Shown here: piece after piece, positions 1 to 11,384 of the stretch
How positions within the stretch are numbered: the first letter of the stretch is position 1
How the letters are laid out: every line of letters begins with the position of its first letter
From: Ceratopteris richardii
Taxonomy: Eukaryota; Streptophyta; Polypodiopsida; Polypodiales; Pteridaceae
Assembly (NCBI GenBank): GCA_020310875.1
Contig: CM035407.1
Span: 92,211,132 to 92,275,131 of the forward strand
Reading direction: 5' to 3'
Length of the DNA stretch: 64,000 nucleotides
Position numbers and translations under genes: made by a program
The notes under the pieces: generated by a model
Database searches by the model: none
What the model was told of the DNA's origin: nothing
Seen by the model: only the letters and a program-made list of their open reading frames with translations

Positions 1-769
1 TGTTAAAACTCATTCTCAGTGTGTGGTTTATTATTTTTGATGAGATTACTCTTGAAAGTTAGCTCTTTAAGCTACCTAGACTTCCCAAAGAGGAATTAAG
101 CTAATTGCTACTGTGCTCAGAGAATTATGCAAAACACTGGACAGGTGTATGATCCAAAATAGCAAGTTTTTCACCTCTAAGCTAACTCTAACTTATCTGT
201 TTTGATCTATCTTTTTGAGAGTGATCTTCCAAGGTACATAGGGTGTCTAATACATCCATTGGCAAGCTAAAGGGGCCCACCATATACTCCTGGAGTTCAT
301 TTGGCTGGTGTAGATCAAGGATTTTGCAACACCTCTTCATCTTCAAGCACATACCTATCCATCTCTTCACACCATCCAACTTATCCTCAACAGCCAACAT
401 ACAGAATACATCAGTGCTTTCATCCATGGCCAGTGATTGAATTACCTTGATGTAGAAAATTGACTGTATCTCAAAAAGTTGAATAGAACTTCCCAAACGA
501 ATTCTGCTAGACCTGTAGCAGACTTTGAGATGCTTATACCGGCGAACAGAAACTGGTATATACCTTTGGCACAAAAAACTGAAATAGCCTGCACAAGTGT
601 TGTAATAGTGCATTCCAAGGCCGAAAGGAGCTCAGATCGCGATTTTGCCACCATAAAGCGAAGTTGTTTTGATCTCGAAAACATGCTGAGTATGCTCACC
701 AAAATTCGTGTGATTTTGAGACTACGAACGGAGGAGTGTCGACGGCACCCTAGATGAAGCAATGACCTA

Positions 770-780
770 CTCTGATACCA
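770..780 (-). promoter_or_regulatory. Primer binding site, tRNA-iMet type
   Basis: The minus strand reads TGGTATCAGAG, the standard Copia primer site complementary to the 3' end of initiator tRNA-Met. It sits directly inside the LTR end, which fixes the element's orientation. Confidence 0.8.
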
Positions 781-783
781 ATT

Positions 784-990
784 GTTGGAGTTAGACGTGT
801 GCGGAAGCACACAAACAGCACAAGGAAGAAGAAGAAGCTTGGAGCACAACACACAATACTGAATGTATTACTAGAGAATGTACAAAGATAAGTAGCCCAT
901 TAGGGCAATAGGCATATATACAAGCCGGGGGAAAAAAACCTCCTAAAGAGGGAGAAAAGTGTCCCGGTGGTCCTAGTGTGTTCACACACA
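784..990 (-). repeat. Copia 5' LTR (minus strand)
   Basis: Read on the minus strand it begins TGTGTGAACACAC and ends CTCCAACA, two bases before the tRNA-Met primer site. A length of about 207 bp is short but normal for Copia. The outer border is set by the TG start and by plus-strand Copia pol sequence beginning right beside it. The partner LTR is outside the window. Confidence 0.5.
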
Positions 991-2580
991 TCACTACCTA
1001 AATATATCAACATGGGAAATACTATCACAGGCACCAACAACTCCTCTAATGATGCTATGGGAGTAGGTAAGATCATTGTGACTACTGCTAATGGTAATTC
1101 TTTTACATTGTCAGATGCTTTATTTATGCCAAGGATCAAGAAAAATCTATTATCAGTTTTTGCATTAGCCAAGATTGGCTTGGTTGTGAAATTTTTTGAT
1201 GATAGATGTACAGTTCATGATCTGTCAAATGGCGAGGTGATTATTGCTTCTGGCATTTTATTTCGTGGGTTGTATAAGCTCATAGACTATGAAAGATCTG
1301 TAAATGATTTGGCATGTGCAGTAAATGATTCTTAGGCTATGTCAGATGCAAAGCTTTGGCATGCACACTTTGGTCATTTAAATTTTGCTAGTTTGCTATG
1401 TCTGTAGAAATTTGAAATGGCATCCTCTTTGGCCAAACTTGAGGCACCTGGAAAACATGTGTGTGAAGATTGTATTTTGGAAAAAATGCAGTGTTCCTCC
1501 TTTCTAAAAGATGCTTCAATTCAAGCTGCTCAAAAATTGTAGCTTATTCATAGTAATGTATGTGGTCCTATGCAGACACCGTCTTTTGGAAACTATCTTT
1601 ACTTCATGACTTTCATTGATGATTTTTCCAGGCATGCAGGGTATATCCATTGAAAGAAAAGTCCAAAGAATTCATGTGCTTCAAACAGTTTTTGGTATTG
1701 GCTAAAAATCTATAAGCATGTAAAATGGGCACACTCGATTCTGATCGGGGGGGGGGATATATGTCTTATGACTTTAATGCATTTTTGGTTGAACATGGGA
1801 TAAAACATTAGTGTACAATGTCATATACACCCCAACAGAATGGAGTTGCTAAACGAAAGAACTGGTCACTCATGGAGATGGCAAGGTGTATGGTCAAGAG
1901 TCAGGCTTTACCAGGTAGTTTCGGGCTTGAAGCTATCATATGTACAGCATATGTACTTAACAAGTGTCCCACTAAAACATTGTAGTCTATGACTCCATAT
2001 GAGGCTTGGCATGGTCGCAAGCCATCTATTTCTCATCTGCGTGTTTTTGGTTGTTTGGCATATGCATTAGTGCTTGAATAACATCGCAAGAAATTGGATG
2101 ATAAAGTAGTAAAATGTATTTTTGTTGGGTACAGTTCTGAAAGCAAAGGCTATCATCTGTATTATCCATAGACTAAATGCATTTTGGTTAGTTGTGATGT
2201 TGTTTTTGTGGAAGATGCTATTTAGCCTTTACTTTCATGTATGAAGGAGACATCTATTAGCTACAAAGACATGTATGATACTTTGTTGCCTCTTTTTATA
2301 GGCGGATAGTCTAGTGTTGGTCCTAATGAGGCAATTTCTCAGCCTTTACAAGTTTCATGTGATGATGCAAATCATTCTATTTCTGATGAAGATTTACATG
2401 ATGCACTCGTTGATGAGAGAGCTGATATTGAGGAGGCAAAAACTATGCCAAAATGGCTTGTGCAAACTTTGCATGACAGTAAATTAGATGCACCTCTATC
2501 ATATTGTACTTGTTCGTCTCTCGTAGTGCCCCTTTTGCATCAGATTGCTATGCTATGGCTGACCATGATGGAGAGACCAT
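991..2580 (+). mobile_element. Copia pol fragment (GAG-pre-integrase and integrase)
   Basis: A plus-strand Copia remnant in the opposite orientation to its left neighbour. Recognisable parts are the region before integrase (ALFMPRIKKNLLSVFALAKI near 1110-1165), the GAG-pre-integrase domain (LWHAHFGHLNFASLL near 1350, HVCEDCILEKMQ near 1460), integrase core (YFMTFIDDFSR near 1600, TPQQNGVAKRKN near 1830) and the segment after the core ([19 protein letters not shown] near 2010). It stops before the reverse transcriptase. Many breaks; a fossil. The 5' portion is missing where it meets the minus-strand LTR, which suggests the latter inserted into it or a rearrangement joined them. Confidence 0.75.
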
Positions 2581-3118
2581 TTGAAGTTTTTTTAGGAACA
2601 ACATAAGAATATGATACCAAAAGTCTCCTTGAACTACCTTGTACTCACAAGATGAGAACAAGGAAAATCATCTCGAGATTACATGCTACACATTGTTGAT
2701 TGTATTGATCACCTACCTACCATTCTTGCTCTAACCATAAGAATGATGAAAAAGATTCTTAAACTCATTCAAATATGCCTCACTACATTTAAGAACCTAC
2801 AATTAGTCAAAATGGAGGCAATAGGATTTTTGCCAGAATGATAATGCATGATATTCAATTTTTCAATGGCACCCAACCAAGAGCACCTTTGTGCTTACTA
2901 CTCACATGTCTAGTTCTTGCCATCTCACTATATGCAAACATTTGAAGAAGCCTTCACTATAGGGCTCTTTGAGAAGGGATCTACAACGTTCTCTCTAAAT
3001 CTTGCAATGCTCACATCATGCATAAGAGGATACACACTCCATTTGAAGCTCTTAGGGTATGGGATAATGAACAAAAGATGTGGATCTTAACCAAGTTTCA
3101 AAACAGATATCACAAAAA
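2581..3118. other. Unassigned stretch
   Basis: Nothing recognisable. It is AT-rich with no long frame. Because the LINE at 3132 has a target-site duplication, this stretch was once continuous with 7897 onward. Reading across that join gives no protein I recognise. Confidence 0.5.
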
Positions 3119-3131
3119 GTTGAGAAATGGC
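3119..3131. repeat. LINE target-site duplication, left copy
   Basis: GTTGAGAAATGGC is found here and again at 7884-7896 right after the A-run that ends the LINE. A 13-bp exact duplication flanking a poly-A-ended element is the normal mark of target-primed reverse transcription. Confidence 0.85.
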
Positions 3132-3559
3132 GAGAGATCAATTTCAAGAACATCAAGCACGTAAATAAGTGCCAATCTACTAGGGTTTCTTCCTGGCATC
3201 TTTTCGTGCCCCCTTCATGCACGTACAGTCTTCTTTCATTGTCCACTCTATATCAGCTCCAAGGACTCATTAGTGCTAGACTCCTTTGTCACGATGGGGT
3301 TACCTCTCTCTCTCCCTCAAGGGGGGGAGATATGGACTCGTGAGGCAACCTAACAGTGCCTCCGTGTTTTGAAGATGTAGGTCAGACTGTTATTTGGCAT
3401 TGGTCGCAAGTCCCTAACACTCCAATCATATCGGATGATGGTTTCCTATCTTCTCCGATTATCAATGATGTTGCTCCCAATGATGCTCGTATTCTATTGT
3501 CTAGAGAGGGCCCCCGATCCACCACGCTATTGATCACCTTTGTTCATTTGTTGGGGTAC

Positions 3560-4800
3560 TTTCTAGTAATTGTGGTTCTTTTGGGTTTCTCAACCTACCA
3601 GGTATTTCATGCTTCCCAAATGATTTCAAGGGCAAGGCATTGCTAGGTATTATTCCGGATTGTTATATTAAGGAAAACAATAGCAAAGGTAGTTTCATGG
3701 ATGATTCCACCCTGATAATAGATAGCTCTTCATTTAAATAGTGGCAAAGTCAACTCTATGATAGGGTTGTCATAGCCCTGAGCCATGGACCGAGACCCCC
3801 CTTGGAAACTCTTAGGTATTGGATTAAAAACAACTAAGAGAATCGAGGTTTACATGTGAAACACATTCAATACCTTCCCAATGGATATTTCCTTTTTTCT
3901 GTACGATGATTCGAAGAGTGCTTTGAGAGTCATAATTGAGGGGCAATGGATTATCAAATCCACCTCAGTCTCGTTCTTCAGGTGGTACCCCAGATTTAAT
4001 TTTGAGGGGCCCTAAGCCTACCAAAGGTCCCTGTTTGGGGAGAATTCCCCGACCTCCCGATGGAATTCTACCCTTGGATACATGGGCTATGCTCCCCATT
4101 GGGTAAAGTCCTTGGTCCAAAGTCTGGATGTAATATTAACCCGAAATGGGACCCTCAGGTTCTCGTTGAAATTGATATTAGTAAACCTATTAGAACATCT
4201 CTTAAAATTCAAGATTCTGATGATATTTGCTTGCACGAACAAAAGGTAATCTATCATAACCTCCCCAATGCCTTCTACAAGTGCTACCATCAAGGGCACT
4301 GGATTAGATATTTCCCTCTTCTTAACGAAGAGACTCATGCCTCTGATCCTAAGTCTCAAAACCAACAACAAGGGGTAAAAGGTTTCATCCCTATTAGCAA
4401 CCAAAAAAAGCTTCAAGTCAAGCAAAAGAAAAAAGCTAAAAATTGGTCTAATGTTTTTGATGCTCTTTTGGAGGATGTCTTCAATCCCCTTGTAGGTGAG
4501 TCGACAATTAATGAGGGACATCCCATTAATCAAGATTGTACCGAGGAGACTCCCCACTCTCCAAAAGACATAAGAGAAAATGTTGCTAACCTCGATGGAG
4601 CTAGTCAACAACAAGACCACAATGAAGGATGGACGATGGTTACTAACAGGAAACAAAATGTTCCTACTCACCAATGGAACATGGGTATCGAAATATTAGT
4701 CCCCCTTTTTTTTACTAACGCTCTATCTTCCTCTGATGACAATAGATTTGCTAATGAGCTCTCTAACTTTGATGAATCTGAAATTCATTTTTTACAGTAG
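3560..4800 (+). pseudogene. LINE ORF1 (DUF4283-like RNA-binding protein)
   Basis: The longest open part is 4060-4800 (246 codons). Just upstream, in broken frames, lies a DUF4283-like segment (RPPLETLRYWIKNN near 3790-3840, then LPNGYFLFSVR near 3875). The open part starts in the conserved stretch that follows DUF4283 (LGKVLGPKSGCNINPKWDP) and includes a knuckle-like segment YHNLPNAFYKCYHQGHWIRY (about residues 64-83). The C-terminal half is polar and low in structure. ORF1 proteins bind the LINE RNA. The upstream half has stops, so this is a dead copy. Confidence 0.75.
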
Positions 4801-4989
4801 ACTGGACTTACAGGTGAGGAGCTGTTATCTAATCAAAAGGAAAATGTTGCCCCATCAGGTCAACATGTTTCCAAAGCCAAGAGAAAGGAAAGTTTCTCTA
4901 AGCTCAGGAGAAAAGACATTTTGAGAAACTCTGTTTCTCTGAACAAGCTAACCAAAAATATTAGAACATGATGTTGCTTTTGATTAAGG

Positions 4990-5590
4990 TTTTTATTCTA
5001 TGTCTCATCATGTCTAAAAACATCAATCTGATTTTTTGAAATATTAAAGGATTGCTTGACCCTGTTCGGGCCAAGTGTTTCTCCAAATGGCTTTATGATT
5101 TGTCCCTTCTGCCCAAAATTATTTTTCTTCAAGAATTGAAAGTCTCAGATTTTAAACTTAAGACCCATCTTAATTTAGTGTCCAAGAACCATGTTTGGTT
5201 CTCTACACAGCACCCTCAAGGTCGTGGGGGTCCTACTATAGGTGTTGCTCACTCCATTTCCCACTTGATCTAGGAAACTAAGTCAAGCCCCTCCCATCAA
5301 TGGACTGGTGTGACACTCATGAATCCTTTTGATTGCACCTTTATTTGCTTGTATGCCTCTAACATTTCTTCTGTTAGAACTAAATGCTAGGGGGAGCTTA
5401 GTAGTATGGATGGTCCCATCTATATTCTGGGAGACTTCAACATGGTTACCTTCCTCAGTGATAGGTTTAACAAAAAAGGGAGCATTCTCTCCGGTCAAAA
5501 ATGACTTTCTTGGCTAAACTTGGTTTTTACCCATGACTCACTTGATCTTTCTACCCAATCTGGTTTCACTTAGAACAACAAGTAGAGGCT
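4990..5590 (+). pseudogene. LINE endonuclease domain
   Basis: Fragments of an exonuclease-endonuclease-phosphatase domain: WNIKGL-like start near 5037, IIFLQELKV near 5120 (the position of the metal-binding glutamate), GRGGPTIGVAHS near 5225, and the signature ILGDFNMVTFLSDR near 5430. This domain nicks the chromosomal target. The reading frame is interrupted in several places. Confidence 0.8.
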
Positions 5591-6760
5591 AGTGGTATTC
5601 TCCCTGCTTCAAGAGAATTTTGGGTGGGGAACCTGGATAGACCTGATAAGCACATGTTCTCTATGCTCAAAAAGAAGAAGAGTAAGGACTTCATTCCATT
5701 ATTGATGAAAAAGTTACATGGTTATTCTATTAGTGTTAAGGAGCCCTTTATCAAAGTTGTCAGTACCCTTTGTGGTCATGCTCACTCCAAAATTTCCTTG
5801 AATGGTTCCCTCTCCTCTCCTTTTACGCTAAAGGGGTCCATCAGGTAGGGCTACCCTCTTGCCCCCCTTCTTTTTGCCATAGCTATTGATGCCCTTGGTT
5901 GGCTCATCAAAGATGCCTTGAATAATAAGGAAATAGAGGTATTTCCATTCTCGGAAGTGATAACCAACTTTGCTTGTAGGCCTTTGCTGATGATACCAAC
6001 ATCATTGTCAACGTTGATGATAAATCTGCCAAATGTTTCCTTGATTGTTTAAATACCTTCAGCCTGGCCAATGGCTCCCACATCAATCACCAAAAAACTC
6101 CCTTCATATCTTCCAATAGCTTTGTCCCTCATTGTATTACCTCCTTTGGGTGTCAGGTCATCAAAGATGGTGAAATTTTTAGACTTTTAGGCATTCTCAT
6201 GGGTTTCTAGGTCTCCATCAACCAATGGTGGGAATGGGTTATGAATAAGTTCAGGTAAAAGATCTTCAATTGGTATGCTTGTCAGTCCTCCCTCTCTCAT
6301 AGGTTTTTTGTCCTCAACCATTATGTTCTTCCTTCCCCGATCTACTTCCTCTCTTACTGGATGCCCAACAAAAGACACTTCAACTAGGTTCTTGCCTTGT
6401 CTAGGAGATTCTTATGGGGTGGTAACCTCCAACATAACAGAATCCCTAAAGTTGCATGGAGTATCCATTGCCTACCTAAAAAAGAAGGTGGGTTGGGAAT
6501 CTATTGCCTCATTAAAATGGCCAATAATTTGGCAACCAAATGGATTGTCAGATCCATAGATTCCAATTACTTTTGGGTCCTACTTGTTAAGAGAAATGTT
6601 GATAAGTTCTGTTTAGCTGAGTACAAGTCTTGGAAACACCACAGCCTTTCGGATATTATTGTTTCCCCTCACTCTTATTGCCCTATTGGCAGTTCTCTTA
6701 CTTGTAGGTTCTGGCTCTCTTGGATGAAGGTTAAAAAAAATATGTATGCCTAATGATAAG
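5591..6760 (+). pseudogene. LINE reverse transcriptase, N-terminal half missing
   Basis: Visible motifs are GYPLAPLLFAIAIDALG near 5850-5900 (motif B region), AFADDTNIIVNVDD near 5980-6020 (the catalytic FADD motif), then HINHQKTPFISSNS, and the thumb and connection region SRRFLWGGNLQHNRIPKVAW (6397 onward) with KEGGLGIYCL. Motifs expected before GYPLAP are not seen, which suggests an internal deletion next to the endonuclease. Confidence 0.8.
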
Positions 6761-7079
6761 TTCTTCCTTCAGAGTGATTTTTTTATGTAGGAAAGTATAT
6801 GGACATGCTAGATTTCTCTATGGTGCAATGGTAATTTGGGTATTAAAGAGCATAAATGTTGCAAACAGGGATTCTCTAATTGGGCTAATCTTTATGATCG
6901 TGAGGAAATTATGTCTGATGATCAAATCAATATGAGCTCTGATTTATTGTTTATAGGTTCTGTTTCACCATAAGGAAATGCTGATCCAAAGAGTTGATAG
7001 CTGCACTCAAAGAAGACCTATCAAATTGAAGGACGTTGCCCAAGACATGTGTAAATTTAAGAAGTGCAGAGGATCTGTG

Positions 7080-7700
7080 AACCTGATTCTCCATAGATTG
7101 AACTCCAGGTGGACTTGGAATGTTAAGCAATGGCAGCACAGGTTCTTAAGCCTTTGGAGCATTTCACACAACATCAAGCACTCTTTTCTTATGTGGCTCA
7201 TCCTCCATGATGGTGTGTGGTGTGGCTCCAAAGCTAGGAAAATTGGAATTCTAATGATATTTGTATGTTTTATGCAAATGTGGAGGATCTCTCCCATTTA
7301 TTTCTAAACTCCAGGCATGCTCTCTCATTTTGGAATGTCCTTTTACCCATCTGTCAAGGACTAAAGATCACCTTGAGCTACAAAGATTCTCTCCTTGGCA
7401 CCTACAACAACTTGGATTTTGTACTCTGGAATCTGTGGAGGGGACAAATTTTATGGTTCATTTGGAAATCCAGATGCCAAACAATCTTCAACATCAACTT
7501 CAACTCTCTTCATATGGCTTTCTTCAAAGGATTCAGGTCTTTGGGCCTCCAATGTCTAATTGCTACCAAAGATGCTCCCTCTGAAAACTTTGAGCTCTCT
7601 GCCCACCTCACAGTTACCCCTCCTGGCAAGTGGAGAGACTCTCTACTCCAGATGTATTCTAGTGCCAGATTTATGATGGTCCAGCTTTGTACTTAACTCT
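7080..7700 (+). pseudogene. LINE C-terminal zf-RVT domain and 3' end
   Basis: SRWTWNVKQWQHRF and SFLMWLILHDGVWCGSKARK (7110-7235), then MFYANVEDLSHLFLNSRHAL (7265-7325), follow the pattern of the zinc-binding domain at the C-terminus of plant L1 reverse transcriptases. After about 7700 comes the 3' UTR to the A-run at 7873. Confidence 0.7.
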
Positions 7701-7883
7701 TTTGGTTGTTTTGGTCATGTCCTTCTAGTTGTTTTGCCCTCTGACTAGCTCTTTTGTTCTTTTTCCTATGCGGGATACCTCTCTTTTATGAGTTAATGTA
7801 ATCTTTAAGTGGGGGACCTTGCCCTTTGTACATCCGCACTTCCATCAGTAATTCCAATTTTCCTATTCTCTCAAAAAAAAAGG

Positions 7884-7896
7884 GTTGAGAAATGGC
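7884..7896. repeat. LINE target-site duplication, right copy
   Basis: GTTGAGAAATGGC, identical to 3119-3131. Confidence 0.85.
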
Positions 7897-8794
7897 ACCC
7901 ACCTCGACCAAAGAAGCCCCCATTTATGATGTTGACTAGGAGGGGGAGCTTTTACTTTTAGTAAATTGAGAATATTACCTTGATGGACCTTCACAAAGTA
8001 GAGCATATTATGGATTAGAATCTTACATACAAACCTTCATAGGGTATTATCATATCAATCTCTATTTTTTGGTATCTTTAGTTCCTTTTTGTTTAGAGCC
8101 ATCTCCTTGATATGTACAGACTCATAATCACTCTCTCATATTCATTTACTATTATTCTTAAAACAAAAAAACAAAAAAGAAGGAAAAAATAGAAAGAAAG
8201 AATAGACAAAAATTAGAAAAGAAAAGGAAAACATTAAAGAAAATATAAAGAAAAAGAAATGGAAAAAGGTTCTCACTTTCCTTAATAATTTAGGAAGTTT
8301 CCTTCATCATGGTACATCAGGCAACGAATATAAAGGAATAGGAGAACACAATCAAGTCGAAGCACTTACATCATGGAGGCTTTTACAAAGGTGGAACATT
8401 GACTTCATTTTAGGTACGTCTTTCTTCACTCTATCACTTCAATTAGGGGGCTTCACCTACAACATAACCTTGGGAATCTGCCTCATTACCCATCCTTTGG
8501 ACCATACTATTTATTCGCATCATAGATTATGCATGCATAGTGTTACAAAGTTTCCACATGAAGAAATAGACGAATGAATGTTCAACCTCCCAATCAAGCC
8601 TCTAATATATAGTCTCATTCAAGGGCTAGTTAAATTGGGAAGGTGACTACATTTTCACCATGTGTATGTGTTCTTTTGAGTTCACTTTGAGTATTTAATT
8701 AGTGACGTACTCAATTCAACCTTCTAGAAGGCCTTCGAGTTCTTGGGAAAAAATCTCCTCCCACAACTCTTGTCGGATTTGAATGCAAGACCTC
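7897..8794. other. Unassigned stretch with an A-rich tract
   Basis: No protein recognised. A polypurine-like AGGAGGGGGAGC at 7938-7949 resembles the 3' end of an LTR element's internal region, but no LTR could be paired with it. 8155-8275 is a low-complexity A/G tract. Confidence 0.4.
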
Positions 8795-9469
8795 TGGCTA
8801 CTTGGCAGTAGCCAAAGGCACAGACGATGAGGAAGCATGTGAAGGCCGACTACAAAGAAGTCGTGGGGAGCCATGCAATCTATTTTTTCCAAGAAACATG
8901 TTTCATATTACTTTCTCAAAACCCCAAATAGTGGTTTTCATCACTCCTCTACCATATGTATCATAGAAACACCCATGTTTGTAACTAGTAGCTCCATTTT
9001 GTGCAAGCCGAGGAGTCCTCGAGCTTGAGGAGCTTAGGTAGAACAAGCATACCAATTTTGGCTATTTTTAGATCTCGTTTAGACCTTCAAGTAGTGTCTA
9101 GAACCTGTTTTTTAACTATGCCCGACACTAGATGAGAAACCGGTCAAAAGTAGTCTAAAAACTATAAATAGAGCTAGAGAGCTCATTTTTTAGGTTAGCT
9201 AGCGTAGCTTGTATGAGTAAAGAAGAGCTTAGAGCTATCTTGAGCTTGTAAGAGTGTTCTTGAGTAATAGATTCTACTTTCAATCTTCCATTGTGTCTTG
9301 CTTGTCTCTTTCTTGTGTGTGTGTGTGTGTGTGCATCTCTATGCTTCTCACCTTCATTCTCACTACATCTCGCGTTCACGATCTTCATATCACTCCTATC
9401 TCTTCCGCAGATTGCAATTAAGGAGGTGGAGCTTCTTAAGGTGGTGCTTACCATTGTGCTAGAGCAACA
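8795..9469 (+). repeat. Outer Gypsy 5' LTR
   Basis: The first 220 bp match the LTR at 56341-56562 closely (GGCTACTTGGCAGTAGCC here, GGCAATAGCC there). The second half resembles 60875-61522, for example at AGAGCTAGAGAGCTCATTTT (9172 and 61251). The first three bases differ from the 3' copy. The LTR ends near AGCAACA, eight bases before the primer site. It contains a (GT)n run at 9315-9333. Confidence 0.75.
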
Positions 9470-9476
9470 CCAAATT

Positions 9477-9494
9477 TGGCGTCATTGCCGGGGA
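9477..9494 (+). promoter_or_regulatory. Primer binding site, tRNA-Asp type (diverged)
   Basis: TGGCGTCATTGCCGGGGA matches the perfect tRNA-Asp-type site of the inner element (10746-10763) at 16 of 18 positions. Confidence 0.75.
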
Positions 9495-9858
9495 TTGAGT
9501 TTAGGACGAATGCGTGATGGTAAGAGTATAGCAAGAAGTGGCGTTGGAAGGTAAAAATTTCAATTTTTGTTGTTGTTTTTAAGTAGTTTTTTGTGTTTTT
9601 CATCTCCTCTACACTCCTCCTTCACCACGGCATCATCTTCTTCCACTCCAAAAGAATTAGAAATTTCACCATATCCACCTATCCCCCTCATTTGTGTATG
9701 TGAGAGAGAGAGAGAGAGAGCTTTTTGTCAAACCCTAACCCACGGCCCCAGTTAAGATAGCAAAGACCACAAGGCCCGAAAGGACCATGTTTTAGGTACC
9801 AAGGAGATCATTTCATAAAGGATTGTCCACATCCTCTGATAGCAGGACAGTCACAATA
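9495..9858 (+). pseudogene. Outer Gypsy leader and start of a gag knuckle region
   Basis: A short leader with a (GA)n run near 9703-9722 leads into a knuckle-like segment GDHFIKDCPHPL (about 9805-9840). The inner element has the equivalent GDHYIKECTLP. The distance from primer site to knuckle is only about 0.3 kb against 3.5 kb in the inner element, so most of gag has been lost. Confidence 0.6.
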
Positions 9859-9863
9859 CTATA
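9859..9863. repeat. Inner Gypsy target-site duplication, left
   Basis: CTATA directly before the LTR start TGTTGCAGAG. The same five bases follow the 3' LTR at 44953-44957. Confidence 0.85.
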
Positions 9864-10738
9864 TGTTGCAGAGCAAAGACAGCACAAGGCAGAGAAAAGG
9901 AAGAGCCCCAAATTTTTTCCGATTTGGACACCTTATTTTTGTCTTATAACCATTCTTGTAATATATTTTCCGTTGTAAAGGCACTAGAGGAGTCCTCTAG
10001 ATGCATCCCCACTAAAGATTAGTAGCTTACCCATGTAAATTAGTAGGAAATTAGCCTTTTAGTGAATAAAGTGCCGGTCTCTTGTGTGAAAGGACCATTT
10101 TTAGGGCACAAGTATATAAGTCAATTTGTGACTCTTTGTAAAGACTATTTGCCATTGTGAGAATCAAGAGCACAAAATTTCGAATTTGTGTCTTCTCCTC
10201 TCTGTATCATCTTCTTTGTGAGCTTGTGTGCATGTGTGTTGCTTGGAAAGAGTGTTAGGAAGTGTTGTCTATCCATGAAAGTGTTTGTTTGTTGTGGTTA
10301 AGGTGTGTGTGAAGTGTAGGAAGGTCATTCCCATGACTCAGTATTTGGCTCATAACTTGAACTAGAAGCGTCAAAATTGAGTGAAAATACCGCCATTGGA
10401 TGCGTCTTCTTGAGAGCTTCGAAATACATATGCTATTCACTATATTTGGAGTTCGGAGCTGAGAGAAAACCTCAATTTATTGTTGGCTGCTGCACCAAGT
10501 ATCGTGACACCATGACTGATAGTTGAAGCTTGTTTGGAATAGTCTTTGCCTTGTTTGCACTCTTTGAGTAGCTCATTTGCATTGATCGTCATTTGAATGC
10601 ATGTCTTCATACACTCGGCTAGGTTTTGATACTCATCAGAATGATAATTAAAGCGTGAATCCCCACTATATGCACTTGAAGGGGATTGAGGTATAGTCTC
10701 TTTCTCCACAAGTCCCTAAGTTGGTTCTTAGGTACACA
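9864..10738 (+). repeat. Inner Gypsy 5' LTR
   Basis: Begins TGTTGCAGAG and ends GGTACACA; matched along its whole length by 44061-44952. The 3' copy is 17 bp longer, mainly through a short local duplication near 44515-44535. The likely transcription-start half lies around CACAAGTATATAAGTC (10110-10125). Confidence 0.92.
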
Positions 10739-10745
10739 CGTTTTT

Positions 10746-10763
10746 TGGCGCCGTTGCCGGGGA
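10746..10763 (+). promoter_or_regulatory. Primer binding site, tRNA-Asp
   Basis: TGGCGCCGTTGCCGGGGA is the exact complement of the 3' end of plant tRNA-Asp(GUC) including CCA, as I remember that sequence. It lies seven bases inside the LTR end. Confidence 0.88.
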
Positions 10764-11384
10764 GTGTCGAATCAAATCGAGGCATTCGTGTGATGGTAAC
10801 TAGCTTTTTGCATTGAAGCGAGAGGAGGAGTAGTGATTTTCTCTTCTTTGGTAAGTCACTTTCATTCGCACTTACTACTTCTCACTCTTGAAGTGTGTGT
10901 AGTGAGTTATTAGTCTACGAAAGTAAGTGGAGTGAGTAGAGTAGGAGGAAGAAGAAAGTAATTAGGAAGCTAGAGTAGTTCTAATCTTAGTCTTGTTGAG
11001 TTCTTGTAGTTAGGAGAACGTCTCAAAAAGTATAAAACCCAAAAAATCGGCTTTCCCAAGTTACTTGTTTTCTGAGCAAGTATCGTGAGAAGTCTTCAGC
11101 CGAGTATCACGTTCTGATAAGCAAAGGGATTGGGAGCAGCGCCGAGCTAGAGAGAGTGATAGAAGATTTGGGAAAGAGCCTCTAAGGTGAGCAATTCAAT
11201 CTGCTACTCATCTTCATCAATAAAAAATTAAGTATCATTGCCAAACGATCTGCGTGAAGTATCGTGAAGGACATACAGGGGTAGAGAAGAAGTAATTTTC
11301 TGATTCAGGCTAAAAGAGGAGGGTAGATGCACTCTAGGCACATGTGTATGACATTAAAATCCAAAAAAACACTTGCAAAAAGTT

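Larger units (their letters stand above)
1..990 (-). mobile_element. Copia-type LTR retrotransposon, 5' end, runs off the left edge
   Basis: On the minus strand this reads LTR (990 to 784), a primer site of initiator tRNA-Met type (780 to 770), a leader, and then a gag-like reading frame at about 613-188. The gag piece contains SLAMDESTDVFCMLAVEDKL, which matches the start of Copia gag proteins of the UBN2 family. The same leader and gag start occur at 58540-59010 on the plus strand (SLAMEKSNDVLCMLSIEDKL), so the two are members of one family. The coding part is decayed and the rest lies outside the window. Bases 1-187 hold nothing I can name. Confidence 0.6.
3132..7883 (+). mobile_element. 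L1-type LINE, degraded, both ends present
   Basis: The borders are set by the 13-bp target-site duplication and a 9-base A-run at 7873-7881. The order is 5' UTR (3132-3560), ORF1 with a DUF4283-like domain and a knuckle, an apurinic-type endonuclease, a reverse transcriptase and a zf-RVT domain, all plus strand. At 4752 bp it is shorter than typical plant L1 elements (about 6 kb). The missing part appears to be the N-terminal half of the reverse transcriptase, near 5590-5830. Stops and frameshifts are scattered through both ORFs, so it is inactive. Plant LINEs of this type copy themselves through their own endonuclease and reverse transcriptase. Confidence 0.9.

Noticed and set aside
7938-7949. 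Purine tract AGGAGGGGGAGC as the end of another LTR element
   Set aside because: No LTR start or partner LTR could be found beside it.
10440-10709. Minus-strand ORF of 89 codons in the inner Gypsy LTR, also at 44654-44923
   Set aside because: Present twice only because the LTRs are copies of each other; no recognisable domain.
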